DNA of 64,000 nt. Source: Gentiana macrophylla. Its lineage: Eukaryota > Streptophyta > Magnoliopsida > Gentianales > Gentianaceae. The notes beneath the pieces are model-generated. The model was not told the DNA's origin. It worked only from the letters and a program-made list of their open reading frames with translations, and made no database searches. Positions 9,770 to 23,084 of the stretch are shown here, piece by piece; the stretch's first letter is position 1, and every line of letters starts with the position of its first letter. Both the position numbers and the translations under genes were made by a program. The stretch is taken from assembly GCA_026214975.1 (NCBI GenBank), contig CM047806.1, positions 53,399,947-53,463,946 on the forward strand. Reading direction: 5' to 3'.

Positions 9770-11900
9770 GTTTGTATGAGTACAGGAAATTTTGTAATTT
9801 TAGTTTCCTAGAAGTAGATATGTTTTGTCTCTGTTCGTTTTTTTATTTATTCCCGGAGATTGAGCCGTTGAAACGACAATCCCCCGGTCATAATGAAGAA
9901 TAAAAGTTGATGACCAATCCCTCAAAATTTGGTGTCGATCGGAGTCCGTCTCGATATCAGATCAGTGCAATAAAGTTATCAGCCATGAATAAAAGCACAA
10001 AGAGCCGTAAAAACCCTAGCTGTGAGTTCGTCGATTTTCTGGAAGAGTTTGGAATGTGGAAACATTGATCCGACCGTTTAGATTGACTATCATGGAGTTA
10101 TAAACAAGCCCTAAAAATTTCAGGTCGATCGGGTTTTGTCTCGATGCCCGATCGGCCCCGGGAAGACACTGCTGTGCTGCAGTTATATACAGATGCAGCA
10201 GTTGGATCGGCGGCTTACTTGGATCAATTGGGCCGTCAAAACATAGATCCAACCGTCCATATTCAAGTAGGAGGAGTGAAGAACAGGTCCACAAAGTTTC
10301 GTGACGATCAAAGTTCTTTTGGATGTCCGATCATCGATAATACACAGCAGCAGATCAGAAAATTGTAAACCCTAGTTAGGGTTTGTTTGTGTTTTTTTTT
10401 AATAGGTTAGATACAGGGGTACCAACGATCCATCTCGGTGTTTAAATTTTCCGCAATTTATTTTTTATGTGTTTGATCATAAAATAGATATAAAATCGGA
10501 ATTGCCATGACATGCATCATATCATAAATCCACTCCATGCATACATGTAGAATTTTAATTTTGGTAATTAAAATAGGCATGTATACAAACTCGCGTAATT
10601 AGTTGAAATTTAATTAATACGTGGTAATTAATTAATTTAGTAACTAATTAAAGATCTGAGGACGGGTTATGAAATCGTTAAGCCTTTCGGTGTGTGTTCT
10701 CGATGAACCGCCGTAAAAGCCCAAACGAGATCACGTTTTCGATTCGTAGTGTCTACGAGATTGAATGATGGTAAAAGAACAATAAATCTTGGATAGAAAC
10801 GGTTCGCCTATAGGTTGGGTGGTCAACTGAGCTGGGCTCGACCGACTTAACCCTCTTAGTGTGATGTATGCATGGGGGCCCGGCAAGACTAAGCCACACC
10901 GGCGAGCGGAGGGGTGATTCCTTCTTAAGTCAATGGGGCTCTCTTGACCCGACTTCGTCCGACTGTCACATATGTTCCAACGAATAGGACGGGTAGGCTT
11001 GCCAACGTTACCGACACCATTCGGAATCCTTGATTTGATGTGCTTTTATGTTAATGTGGTCTAATTGAAAAACCGGAAAGTCATGAAATGTCGCTAGTTG
11101 GACGATATTTGGAATCGATGAACTAGTGGGAGTTCTATGATTTGTTGTTTTTTCTGGAAACATTGGAACTATGTACGAAAGATTTTCTAATCGTAAAAAT
11201 CGGAAAATCATAAAAAAATAAAGCATTGCTCGTTAGACGGTATTTGGAACCGATAAACTAGTGGAAGCTTTAGTGTTATGATTTGTTATTTTTTTTCTGG
11301 TATATTAGAAAATCCGAGAAGTCCCGACGAGTAACACTCGAATAGACATCCCACGGTTCAAGAGTAGTGTCTACTCAAACTAACCGCTGGTTCAAGACTG
11401 TTTCCATTCACGGAAAGTCAAGAATGGGAGAATATGTCTAAAAGTGTTAGTCATCTAAACTGAGAAAACTTTAAGGATGAACCGGAAATTAATTAACTGA
11501 AAATCATAGGATAAGGACAGTGATTTTGGATCACCAACCTATGAATCCTTGGCGATTTTCTCGAGCTAAGTTCTTTGGAAGAACAAGGTAGCGATTGCAT
11601 TTAACGATTAAAGGAGTAAACAACGGGCGCTTAATTTTAGCTAGAATAGTGGGAGTGATAAGAAATGAATCTCGATTCAATCCTTGGATATCATGGAAAA
11701 TTTATTTTACATTTAAGATTCGTTGGAACGAATGGATTTACCTTCTATTCGATAATTTGTTTGTCGTATAGAAAGTGAATATACCATTTGTAATCTGAAT
11801 CCAAGACTTGGAATTTTGTTTGATAAAGTCAAAACCACTTAGAATCACAAATATGTATATAAAACACATCTTAAGAACTATTAAAAGCAATTGGTTTCTA
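9770..11900 (+). other. Non-coding part of the copia element with ~170-bp degenerate repeats
   Basis: No ORF of note is present. Between about 9855 and 10345 three degenerate copies of one unit can be seen. They share 'GAxCCGxCCGTT', then a CAATCCCTCAAAATTT or CAAGCCCTAAAAATTT block, then 'GGTCGATCGG' or a variant with 'TCTCGATxxCxGATC'. The unit is about 160-180 bp. The rest (10370-11900) is AT-rich and probably includes the decayed gag region. I cannot assign it further. Confidence 0.5.
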
Positions 11901-14196
11901 TATTTAGATAAAACGCTTCTTCATATTCCATGGTTAGTCCATAGTCCCTAAAAGACAAGACACAAGACTCGGCTCAGGTGATTCCTTTCTCCTACCTGGT
12001 TATATTGTCTCAAAGGTTCAATGACTAAGTTTCCTTTCAATCGGGAAAGGATAATGGTTATAAAGAAGTAACATAGCTTGTTCATGACGACCTTCGGGGT
12101 CTGATGAAAGACACAAGCTAGTAGGAGCTTCCGAGTAGTGACTTCTTGTCTGATAACTATTCAAACACTCCGGTAAGTTTATCCAAAATATTTTGAGGTT
12201 TCTCTGTTTTCAACAAAGATAGAGTATTCTATACTCGGAATAGTCCATTCATAGTCCTCGAGACTGATGCTCAGCCTGCCTCATTGTGACATGTTCTCAC
12301 TAAGTAAGAAACCGTTAAATTGCCTTATATAGTTTTAGATGTGCTACAATACACTGATTAACTCAATAAAGATATTGGAAGCGAAATAACGGTTTACATT
12401 GAAATGTAAGACCGAGAAGTCTACCTACAATATGCTTTAGAATTTACGGATAAGGTGTGGACTCGGTTCACCCCACTTCCATAAATATAAGCATTTAACA
12501 CACGGTGCTTGAAGGTAAGACTGGGAATTTCGCGCATACATTCTTGAAATCGGGAAGGGACAGTTATACTGTTGCATCCTTTTCTGATAGAGTCCATAAA
12601 CAGCAAAACCTTGAACCTTGAAGTACGTTTACTCAGGGTAGTTACTAACTGATTAAAATCAGACCATATCCAACATCGGTTGTTGGTGATAACACTAAAT
12701 ACTACTAAACTAGATCAGAATTTTGATCCACCCAGTAAGTATTGGGAGTATGGTTTATCCATTACCCATTACAGGTTCTACGGACTTTGTAGTCTGAGGA
12801 TCGATTGATGACCTATGGCTCTTTTGTGAGCAGTATAGGATTCTGATAATAGAGGTTGGTTTAATAGCCATAACCCTATGAATGGAGTTCGGTACTCCAG
12901 TCCTGTTCATACTCTTGTAGAACCACATGAGCGTCTCAGGCCTAGTGGGAGTAATTGGATCTACACGGAAAAGAGTAGAATGAATAGGAAAGTTTATCTT
13001 TCAGAGCAAAGCTTGAGTGGTCTAAGGGTAATTCCCTAAGAAGTATAGAGTTAATCAGACCTTGGACTCTCTTACCACTTAGTATTGCATGATTTCGTTC
13101 AAAAGCAAAAAATAGGGGTGATTCCCTGAGACTTTCTTGCCGAACAAATGGAGTCTGGATTCATTCGGAACAGAAGGGTATTGCCTTATGAACTTATGAC
13201 AGGATGAATGTCAAGGCTTATATCCTTTGTGGATAAAAAGCAAACCTCTCGGTCATTGGAAGTCATATATTTCTACAATATGTGGATTTGACCGAATATT
13301 GATAAGTCTTTTGTAGATCGGATATCAATTTTAGTACAATGAGTGAATATATACATATATTAGTGTTTGTGAAGGATAACACCGCACCATTGGAATCAAC
13401 ATGGGTGTGTTATCTCAAGTCGAATCGACAATGCCGCAATTCTCTGCAATGAGAGATTTGGACAACATTCTAAAGAGTTTGACTCGGTCGAATTCATTAG
13501 AATCGATCCACCGGTTTCCCATCCATCTTATTGGTTAAGATGATGCATCTGTGTATGCAACATTCAATGAGGAAGTTCTACCTATATGCCTCGGGAATGA
13601 CTCTCAAAATCTTGAGATCAAGAGAAATGGGATAGATTCTCTTTCTAGTAAGAGATGGTCAGGTTATTGAACGTCAACTTTGATCGAATCTTAGATTCGG
13701 CGGTTAAAAAAGCAAGTTTAGTATGTCCTTTAGTATCTTGAAGAGAACGAGGAATAATATGCAGACATATTCATGTGTGAACTTGGATATGTGTGATTGA
13801 GGATGATCGTTAAGTCGATCTCGGGCTCAGTGTTTACTCTTGTGTTGAAACTATTGCCTGGAGAAATCCAGCAACGCCAACTCGACTTTAACTAGTTGGG
13901 TGATTAGCGGCTTTTGTAGTAGCTAGAGAGGCGATATAGCTTAAGGATTTCCTTTTCATATCTGGGAGTGATTCTAGATATGGAAGCCGATACCACATCA
14001 TTGTGCACACGATGAAGGGGTAGCTTATAAGGATTTTCGAAATCACTAGAGGTCAAAAGCATATTGGGAAAGTACCGCATGATTAGATGGACCGGGAACG
14101 TTTCGATTCTACGGATCGTCTGGAGCCGACAACCTGACTAATCATTAAGACCCATGATATTTAGATGTAGGTACTCCCCGAGTCACTGACCTATCC
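11901..14196 (+). pseudogene. Decayed copia pol (integrase, RNase H remnants)
   Basis: No long frame survives. Fragments in shifting frames resemble copia pol. Near 12080-12230 the DNA can be read as the integrase core start (a 'L-x-H-x-D-L-x-G-P-M-K' followed by 'D-Y-S-R-K-x-W-V-Y-F-L-K' pattern with several substitutions). Near 13920-13985 it resembles the RNase H 'A-x-x-E-A-I-W-L' block followed by 'L-G-V-I-x-D', and 14015-14110 the 'H-x-R-x-K-H-I' block. The order and spacing fit copia pol (integrase before RNase H). The remaining stretches hold many stops. Confidence is moderate because the reading needs many frame changes. Confidence 0.55.
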
Positions 14197-14378
14197 TACG
14201 ACGGCACACTCGGAGTGTACTTTGTCATCTGCAATGGTTATGATATGCTTAATGGGTACTAGAATACGGGATGGGTCTCCATTGCTTTAGAGCAAGTGGG
14301 AGATGTAGTTTGTTGTATTTTAAATAATAGGGTGTGCTCTAAAACAATTAATCACATGCTTTCGTGCAAGTGGGAGAT

Positions 14379-16195
14379 TGTTAGGTGTGATGCCCGAGAC
14401 AATTTTTGTAATTGTTTTATTTAATAAATGAAATGATATTATTATTCATATTTATTATACTCATATTCACCGATGTGACAATAGTATTTACACAACAGAA
14501 AATTCTAAAGTATATCGTTTATGTAATCACTTAACTCAGTGTATGAGATATACACGGGAGGATATAGTTAGTGAAGATGTACTTAAAATACAATTAGCCC
14601 GTAGTGAAGTTAATTGAGAGTATCAGGTCTCTCCTTTAACGTGCTATTAATGCGCCCAGAACACAATAGGTGTGATTGTCTTATCCGGACTTTCGGTTAA
14701 GAGAACTGGTGGGGCATTTATATATGATAGATATATCATATAAATTTGGACCGATTTGATTAGAGTTCACGATATAATTCCGTGATCGAGAAGTCTTATC
14801 GAATCAATCGATGATCATATTTATGGATATATCTTAATCCTGAGGTGATCACAGTCAACTGCTTGAATCAGTATGAGGTTTGACTTGACGGTTAAGGATT
14901 ACACTGAGTCTGTGATCTGAATTACCCCATCTTGGCATTGTATCGGATTGAGTGAGTAGTCCGTGTTATCACAGATACGGAATCCATTCCTTCCATTTAT
15001 GGAAGTAGATAGACAGTTCCCTTATTTATTAATCCTAGAAACTGATCGATCGCACGAGTTCATATTACACTCATTAGCTACCAGTGAGTTGTATGAATTA
15101 ATTGATCACTAGGGGGTTAATGGTAAATAAGGATAAGAGGTTCTAAAAGGGGTTAACGGTAACTTCCCGATTTAGAATGAACAGTCTATGGAGGATTAAT
15201 CCATATGTAATGATTATATCAATGGACGCTTATTATCATTCTCGTGAGGAGATAAATATAATCTCATAATCGGAGGATTGCAATCACGGGATTATGGTGG
15301 CATATTCCTGTGATTGATTTATCGAATATAATTATTCTGTTCGTAAGATAATTATTTATTTGATTTATCGGAGCCGCTGATTATTAGTCCATGGTCCCCG
15401 ACGTGCCTCCTATATAGCATAGCTATTCTCGGACGTCGAATCCTAATAATAGTAATTTAGTTCTTATTAGAATTTAATTAAAACGATATGTGAATTAATT
15501 GTTTGGTGAACTATTAAATTAGTTGGGCTAAATAATTAAATATGTGAAAAAGGCATTTTTCGTAATCTTGGCAAAATTGGTGTTGTGGCCGAAAATTATA
15601 TATTGACTAGGTCAATAATAATTTCGGCCAAGGGCATATTTTTAGGAAACAAGAAATTGTTTTTAAGGCATGTGCACAAAATATTTATTGGATAAATATT
15701 TATGGTAAGAAATAAAGATAAATATTATTCTAGATTTGTTCTAGAATATTATGGGATTATCTTTTATTTATTGGATTTATTTATTTGCAAAATAAAATCC
15801 TTGGAGGTCAATGATTACTCTCCTATATAAAGAGAGTTCTCCCAAGCCTTAGGATACACATAATTCGACTTCTACCTCTTAGAGAGGAGAAGAATAAAAT
15901 TCGGCCAAGGGGAGAATAAGGGGAAAATCTTGGAGGTTTTTCTGGGTAGCATATCGGAGGGATTTGAGACGAGAATTTCCTTCCACCGGGAGTTTCTTGG
16001 ATCACACGTACGGAAGATCGTGGTGCTCTTCACACAATCTTTTAATCTTTCATATTGCGGTTCTTCTACTTGGATTTTGAGATCCAAGAGGTATTTTCTA
16101 CAACCCCCTTGTAGAGTAGATCTAGTTATTTTATTACGTGTAATTTATAGATTTGGATCCTTAAATCACTTCCGTTGTGGATGGTATTACTAACA
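14379..16195 (+). repeat. 3' LTR of the copia element (1817 bp)
   Basis: It begins TGTTAGGTG and ends ACTAACA. A TATA box (TATATAAAG, about 15822) sits near two thirds of its length. The length agrees with the solo LTR of the same family at 38900-40721 (1822 bp), which supports both borders. Sequence after 16195 is Sirevirus leader. Confidence 0.85.
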
Positions 16196-17026
16196 GGAAA
16201 CCCCTCACTGTATCAGTTATAAGAACACTTAATTTAAATGGTTACATCCAGAATTAGAAGTTGGCTTATTCACCCCCTGACTAACTGTTTGCTAAATGTA
16301 TCTGATTTTCAGGATCAAATATTTGAGAGGTTTAATGCGACAAATTCTCAGACAAATCCAGAACCTCAACTCAGTGATGATGTGGATAGCAATCTAAATG
16401 TATATGTTGACGAATCCAGAGGAGTTCCATCACTAAGAGATTTCTCAGAAGAAGAAGAAGAGGAATTGTTGCAAGTAACTGTTGATATAGAAGATTCATC
16501 AGAGCAACAAGAGAATGTACAGTCAAACATTAAAGCTGTAACAAACAATCAATGAAAGGTAAATTTCTCAACTCAGTTATCATCAGCTGAGCTCAGTCAG
16601 AGAAACTCTGAACTTGCCAAGTTGACAGAAAAACTCACTCTGGAGTTAAAACTAAAATATATAAAACTCGGCAAAGCAAAAGATTGGAATGAGTTTCTTG
16701 AAACTGAAATGTCAAATCTAGCTGAAAGGTTATTATCTAGTAAATTTGACAACAGCAATGATAATTCCCCACCCTTACCCAGTCTTAAGATTTCAAGGAG
16801 TATAAACTCCAGATATAAAAATACTGGAAGACCTAGTGGATTACACAAAGAAAATAAAGATGATAAATTTAAAGGAATCCTTGTGAAATCAACTAAGGTT
16901 GAGCGTAATGGCTTATCTAGAAAAGAGATGAGAAAGCTTAATTCTCTCATCAAAGAAACTGAAGTATGTACTTCAATAACTAATCCAGCCGGACCCAAAA
17001 AGATTTGGGTACCGAAGAAAACTTAA
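16196..17026 (+). pseudogene. Sirevirus unit 1, ORF1 (gag-end-like), with stop
   Basis: Same ORF as 26624-27412. It starts at the ATG at 16238 and is interrupted by a TGA at 16553, where copies 2 and 3 read GGA. The frame then runs open to 17026. Upstream, the sequence from 16196 matches the leader of the other units from the block GAAACCC onward. The PBS and first part of the leader are missing because of the copia insertion. Confidence 0.8.
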
Positions 17027-17358
17027 AACTGTTTTGCAGGCTAAGTCAGTTCTCATATTGCTGAATCCTGAGAAAACTGAATTCTACATAGCAATGAAGC
17101 TGAAAAGGCAAAAGCTGATAAAGGGCAAATTGGTCAAAAGCACAAAACTTTCCAGCTACCATCTGATGCTTGAGCTGACAAGACAAATCACCTAAAGCCA
17201 CGTGTCAATCAAGGAGAAAAAGTAGATGTACATCCCTACAAATCTCATTGATTGCGACACGACTTTTATTTGAAAACGATTGAAAGACTCAATCTTGACA
17301 AAATCTTGCTCAAATTCATAATCTTCAAAATTCCTCAAAGAATTCTTAACCTAGATCC

Positions 17359-19119
17359 ATGGAGCGATACAACATTGATGAAGGGATTACCATGAGTCTG
17401 GATGACTTCAGTCAAAAATTCTCAAACTCCACTCTATCAACTCAGATTGTAGACAAAATCAAAAAAGTTCGAGGACTTGAAAATCTGATTGATACAAAGG
17501 TCAATTCTTTGCACCCAGAAAGTATCAAAGATTTCTACAGAAATGCTGTAATCACCAATGGTGGAAAAAGCTTCAGGACAACAGTTCAAGATAAAATCAT
17601 TGTTGGTGATGAACATTTGCTTTCCCTAGTCCTTGGTTTGGACATATATGGAGGATCTTCATATCTCACTTTTGGAAATGAAGAAAAAGACAAACTTTGG
17701 AATGTTACAGCACTCAACAAAGACAAGAAGAATTTCATCGAATCCATTCATCAACAGAAACAAGAGTTTGCATTCTTGACAATTCTTCTGACCAAAAATG
17801 TTATTGGTCACACTTGGAATCTCTATAAACATTCAATAGAAAAGATGAAGCTTATCTATGCCATTTGGTTTGAAGAAAGACTGGACTGGAACAAGTTTGT
17901 TCTCAAGCAATTGATCAAACAAATTTTAGATTAAAAAGCGAAAGCTCAAAGAAGAAAGGCTGTTGGAGAAAAATTCTTATTGAAAAAGGGATTCACTTAT
18001 CTAGTTCAAAGAATACTAGACTATTTCTCCATCTCAAAATCCATAGAAACAGAAGTGAAACAGAAATCAGCGTTCAGTGGAGCGAAGAAAAGGAAATTTG
18101 TTGAAGAAGAAAGGAGAGAAACTTCAGACTCTAGCTCAAGAGAAACTATAAGTTTGGATGAAAAGACTTTAAGAAGACAAAGTAGGATGTGGAACAAATC
18201 TCTTGTGAGGAAAACTGAAACTGAAGATATAATTCAAATTGAAGATGAAACTGAAGAAAGTGAATCCTCAACTGAAAAGCATGAAGAATATACTGAGGAA
18301 AAGAGAAGCTTTGGAAGACGCTGAATTTTGCGCAACTGAGTATGAGAGAGAATTATCAAGTCATGACTTTCATTTTCATTATCATGAAGCCAGCTCCTCA
18401 TCTCAAGTTCATGAAGCGTCTAAAAGCAAATCTGCAACTAAAGGATCTCAGTGCCAATTAACTGAAATTGAAGAAAGATTGGAAGGATTAAAAGAGATCA
18501 TCAAAAGCCTGATGCAGACTCTATTGCAGAAACTTTACAATTTACATGAATTAATTGGAAAAGCACATTACTCAGGTCGAAACAAATACTCCAACATCAA
18601 CATCTTGCGCAAGTTATTTGAAGAAAGCTTCTGCATATCTTCAAACAAGGGGGAAGATAAAACTAAAGGTGATGAAGCTAAAGGTGATGCTGATGTTGAC
18701 AAAGCTGAAGAGTTCTATGCCAAACTGTTGGGTGAAGAACAAGACAGACAAGTAGATGCTGATCTACTTGCAATTCAACAAAATGGAGAAGCGGTTGATA
18801 ATCTGATTGAAGAGCTAATTGCAGAAGAAACCTTTGAAGAAACAAGAACTGAGGAAGATGAAGAAGCCTTAGTTAAAGCTGTGTTGAACATCAGGAAGAA
18901 GCTTGTAATCTGTGCCAGATTGAAAGAAAATTTAAAGGCAGATGAAGGAAAAGAGACAAAAACCAAGGGGGAAGATATCCTGAAGCCAAAAAGAAAAGAA
19001 GATTGATCTTATATCAAAAGAAGAAGTGAAGGTAATGGAGGAGGAGATTAAGGAAATCTTGATAAAGGTCAAAAACCAAGAAAATGAAGAAGCAAATCGG
19101 CTGATCAATGAGTATCTGG
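17359..19119 (+). pseudogene. Sirevirus unit 1, ORF2, broken
   Basis: The frame starts at ATG 17359 and stops at a TAA at 17932-17934, where copies 2 and 3 have a GAA codon. It then continues in other frames (17980-18324, 18239-19006). The last ~100 bases of ORF2 lie beyond the nested gypsy element, at 24510-24623. See the copy at 32706 for a description of the protein. Non-coding 3' sequence of the unit continues to 24762, ending in the polypurine tract. Confidence 0.8.
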
Positions 19120-19124
19120 ATATC

Positions 19125-20550
19125 TGTCTCGGATTTTTGCAATGAAAATAAACAAGTAATAAATTTATAAATCCGGTATACCCCAAGTGTAGGGATCGTA
19201 GCATAGCGATTAATACCGGAGTCGATCTCAGGGAATCGAGGTTGTTTAATCTAGTTTATTAATTCTTCTAATTTGTTACTACTAAAACAAAACTAAAAAC
19301 GATAAAATAAACTGGACAGAGGATTGTCAGTCCAAAGCCAGGAAGGATAAAAGCGAAAACAAAATCTAAATTATAAACTATAAAATAAACAGTAAACAAG
19401 AAGATGATCATGGTGATTAAACAATGAACAAACAAATATTCCTCCGATCCCACAACCCTTAATTTCCTCTCTAAAGTTATCTTGTGATGATTTAATTAAA
19501 GATGTGGTCCACCTAATACTCTCGTAGATAATTCGCCTATCAATCTCTCATCTCTCGATATATAAGATTGACGCTCTCAAACCAAGGTGTAAGATCTCTC
19601 AATCTAGCAACCTAGATATTCAACCTATCAACTCTCGTTATGTCAAGATTAAAAATCCCATCTTTCCTATGGTGATCTAAGGTTTACACCGACTCTCATC
19701 ATACGGTAAACATCAATAAGCAATACATCTCTCGATATCGATTGCATAACACATAAGCATAGAAAAAATACAACTTTAATCTAAATCACAAAAAAACTTA
19801 GATTGAAAATATAAAAACCTCTTTGAAAAGGATTCACATCGTTTGAACAATTGCTCAGCCCAAGCACTCAAAGATCAAAACATCAAAGAAACGAAAATAA
19901 AAGTGGAAAAGAAACACCTCGGCCGGCCAAGCACCATGGCTCTCCCGGCCGAGGTGACTTGATCTCAAATTAGGGTTTTCTAAGTGTAAGATGTGATCTA
20001 GTACAACTCCTGGGGTTTAAGGAATGCGTATATTTATAGGGATTTAAAGTGAATTTGCTTTGCTAAGTCGGTCTCACGGACGCCCGTCCGAAAGCTTGGA
20101 CGCCCGTTCATCAACTTCCTGAAGACTCTGTACTATTTTTGCCAACCTGGATGCCCGTTTACTTTGATGGACGCCCGTCCAACCTGGACGGGACTTGAAC
20201 GAACGTTCAGCTTGCTCAAAAATCGATCTTCTCATCTTTATCTTCAATCGATTTCATCTTTATCTCTTCGCCTCTTCATTAATCCGATTGTTAACCTCTT
20301 TTAATCCTCTTCTTGGTCGAAATTGTGTATCTACAATACATCAAACACATTGCAAAATGTAGTATCTTCCAAATCAATATAAAACCATCAATTTTACACA
20401 CGAAAATCATACAATTTTGCAACTAACCCATTAAAAACATCACTTGCTCAATACTTCAATATAAAGCTCGATTTCTATGAAAAACATCCACATATGGGGG
20501 AAATTGATATAAAGTATATAGTTAAAAACACTATAAATTCACCCTAAACA
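19125..20550 (-). repeat. LTR (3' in element orientation) of the minus-strand gypsy element
   Basis: 1426 bp, nearly identical to 23085-24504. It contains a TATTTATAGGG box near 20030 and a cluster of GGACGCCCGT motifs (20085-20190). Differences from the other LTR concentrate in CAG/CTG-like positions around 19850-19930 and 20050-20130. Confidence 0.9.
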
Positions 20551-23084
20551 ACACCCCCACACTTAGCTTTTTGCTCGTCCCGAGCAAAACAAGACATAAT
20601 CAAGGCTCGAGACAAAAAACAGACATTCAAGCAAATATAACATACATTCAATAACTTAGAGGTTCACCCCGTTGTGTGTGCAAAGCCATAACAAACTTCC
20701 ACTAAGTCCAAACTTGAAAATTTCAAAGCAAAACTAGCTAATACCCCCTTCAAACTAGAGATAAATGATACTTATAAGATGTACCCTACAAAACGTGACA
20801 TATCCCGAAAACGATGATAGAGTATATCTAGAGCCTTTCTGAAATACTCAGAGGATAATCCCTACAACATATCTATCAGTTTATAATGGGGATAAGATAT
20901 ATGATAACTAAGTCTTATACTAATTCATACCAGATTCCTCATATAAGTTGATTTAACTTTTTCCACATTTAAACGCACATCAGAATGAGCTGTTGCCCTG
21001 TCATAGCAGAATAGGATATTCGAGATATACCCTACCTTACTCAAATCATAAGGCAGCTTTTTCTGACTGTCGTGAGCTTTTGGTCATCATGGTGGTATAG
21101 GACATTCGAGATACGCCCTACCGCACTCCAATCATCGACCAGCTTTCGACACACCCAATTAATTCATTTACTTTTCAACTTTTTTCAACAACTTTAGTTA
21201 CGCTTTACTTATCACATTCAAACCTCAGATATTCACAGCATATCATACTTTGGATCTAAACACAAACTATCATAATCGTCACGATACATACGTTAGCACT
21301 AAGCACATGACTTATAAGATAATCCAAAAATCACTAATCAAAAGGGGTATAGCTTTATATTATAGCTCATCATTCACTATGGCTCGTGAAAAATATCGGG
21401 TGAAACAACTAACTTACTAAACATACAGTATACATCATCAATGACTATAGAAGAACAAACAAAGATGATGCATTGCTTACTCGGGACAGAACAAAAACAA
21501 AACTTTTGAAAAATTTAGCTCTTTTTGCATAGAATCAAAACGAATTAAGCAAATGACTAATAGATACATATAGGTCATTCCCTCCCCCACACTTAAATAA
21601 CAACATGTCCTCATGTTGTGCAGAATTACAGAACGGATAAGAGTACTTAGCTGATTTGGTAATGATCCGAAGAGTGGCTGAAGATGACAACAATGGTGAT
21701 GTCATATGGAGTCCTTTTTCAGCAACGACTTCCAAAGGTAGCTTGGCAAAAACAGCTAAAAATGTGCCTGCAATACTTGAAAAACATGGCAGTATCTCGG
21801 GGAACACAGGGGAAAATATATCATATTGCGCAAAAAAGTTTGATACAAGCACAGGAAATAATTGCTCAGATGGAAAAATCACCACACGGGGGAAACACGG
21901 GACACCTAAACGTCAATTATAAAGCCACAGAGGCTTACTATACAAATAAGGTCCAACATGTGCATACAGAAATAATGATAGAGGACACTACAAAGTAGCA
22001 GGGCTAGGTGCACTAAAAAGATACATAAAAAGAAAAAGAAAAAACAGAATAAAATACAATGCAACTAAATGATATGCAACTATACTAAAAAGGCAAAACG
22101 AAAATAAACTAGCCCAACTAATTTCATAGATGTCGCCATAATCTAAGCGAGGTCAAATATATAAACATCTACTCAATAACGCCACAAAAGCGCAACAAAA
22201 TTCGATTATGCAACGCCACAGAAGCTTGCCATGCGAAGTGTAGACGTGCCTTTAACAACCCTAACACCCTAGATAGACGACAAAAGGAACAGCATAAGTC
22301 AAATTTGGAATCACGTCTAGCTAGGTGAATTACTCAACATGGACTGCAATAGATGGAAAGAAAACCATAACGGTGAAAGAACAGGACATCTACGCATATA
22401 CAAAGACCACAGAGGCTCACAATAAAACATCCATGTCAATTAATGAAGCATGTATATAAAAATTAATCAATTATTTAACATGGATTAGTAGATGGAAAGA
22501 TATAAACATGCAAGTTCGTAACATCTACGCATATATAAAGAGGCCACAGAGGCTCACATAGAACAACCATGTCAAATAATAGAGCGTATGTATCATGATA
22601 AAATCTATTCACAAATAAAAGCGACAGATCGGTGGCGTTCGATCAAAACAGAGACGGACGTTTAAAGCATATTCAGGCGGGCGGACGTTCGAGCATCTGA
22701 CGCCCGTCGAACCCACATAGAGCGGGCGGGCGTTCGGGAAAAAGGAAAACGCCGTCGACTCTCTAAAAACATAACAGCGTTGATGCGTTTTGGGACGGAC
22801 GGGCGTTCACTTACTATGGACGCCCGTCTGACTCAGCAGAAAAGCATAGCAGACTCGACCTATATCAGAAGACAGCAGCAACCCCAGAAAAAACCTAATA
22901 TCATATCATTAAAATAGAAACCCTAGTGTTTATTAAAAACGAAAACAAAACTATGAAACCTAAAAACGACAATAGACAACCTATGAAACCTATCAAACCT
23001 AAAAAAAAAAGTTCGTGACAAAAATAGAAAAATTAATGAAAACTAGACAACCGTACCGATTCCCCGGCAACGGCGCCAAAAACT
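20551..23084 (-). other. Internal region of the minus-strand gypsy element, non-coding
   Basis: No frame with a recognisable domain is present. On the minus strand a second polypurine-like block, AAGTGTGGGGGAGGG, lies near 21584-21598, preceded by GAGGACATGTTGTT; it resembles the post-pol motif of complete gypsy relatives. Degenerate ~150-bp repeats containing CACAGAGGCTCAC occur at 22200-22560. GACGCCCGT and GGGCGGGCGTTC motifs recur at 22650-22830, echoing the LTR. Confidence 0.6.
23061..23078 (-). promoter_or_regulatory. Primer binding site
   Basis: The minus strand reads TGGCGCCGTTGCCGGGGA, six bases inside the right LTR border. This 18-base match to the classic Tat/Athila-type PBS fixes the orientation of the element. 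Confidence 0.9.

Larger units (their letters stand above)
8690..16195 (+). mobile_element. Decayed Ty1/copia element with TGTTAGG LTRs, partial tandem
   Basis: Two LTR copies begin with TGTTAGGTGTGATGCCCGAG at 8907 and 14379; the second ends ACTAACA at 16195. Both are preceded by the same ~180 bp (8722-8906 and about 14197-14378), including GCAAGTGGGAGAT just before the LTR, which looks like the polypurine tract. Because this 3'-internal sequence also precedes the first LTR, the element is the remainder of a tandem (internal, LTR, internal, LTR). The first LTR is only half present. Coding remnants of copia integrase and RNase H are seen at 12.0-14.1 kb. No target duplication could be found. 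Confidence 0.75.

Noticed and set aside
21535..21998. Open frames on both strands inside the minus-strand gypsy element
   Set aside because: They overlap the polypurine-like block and each other, and show no gag or pol motif.
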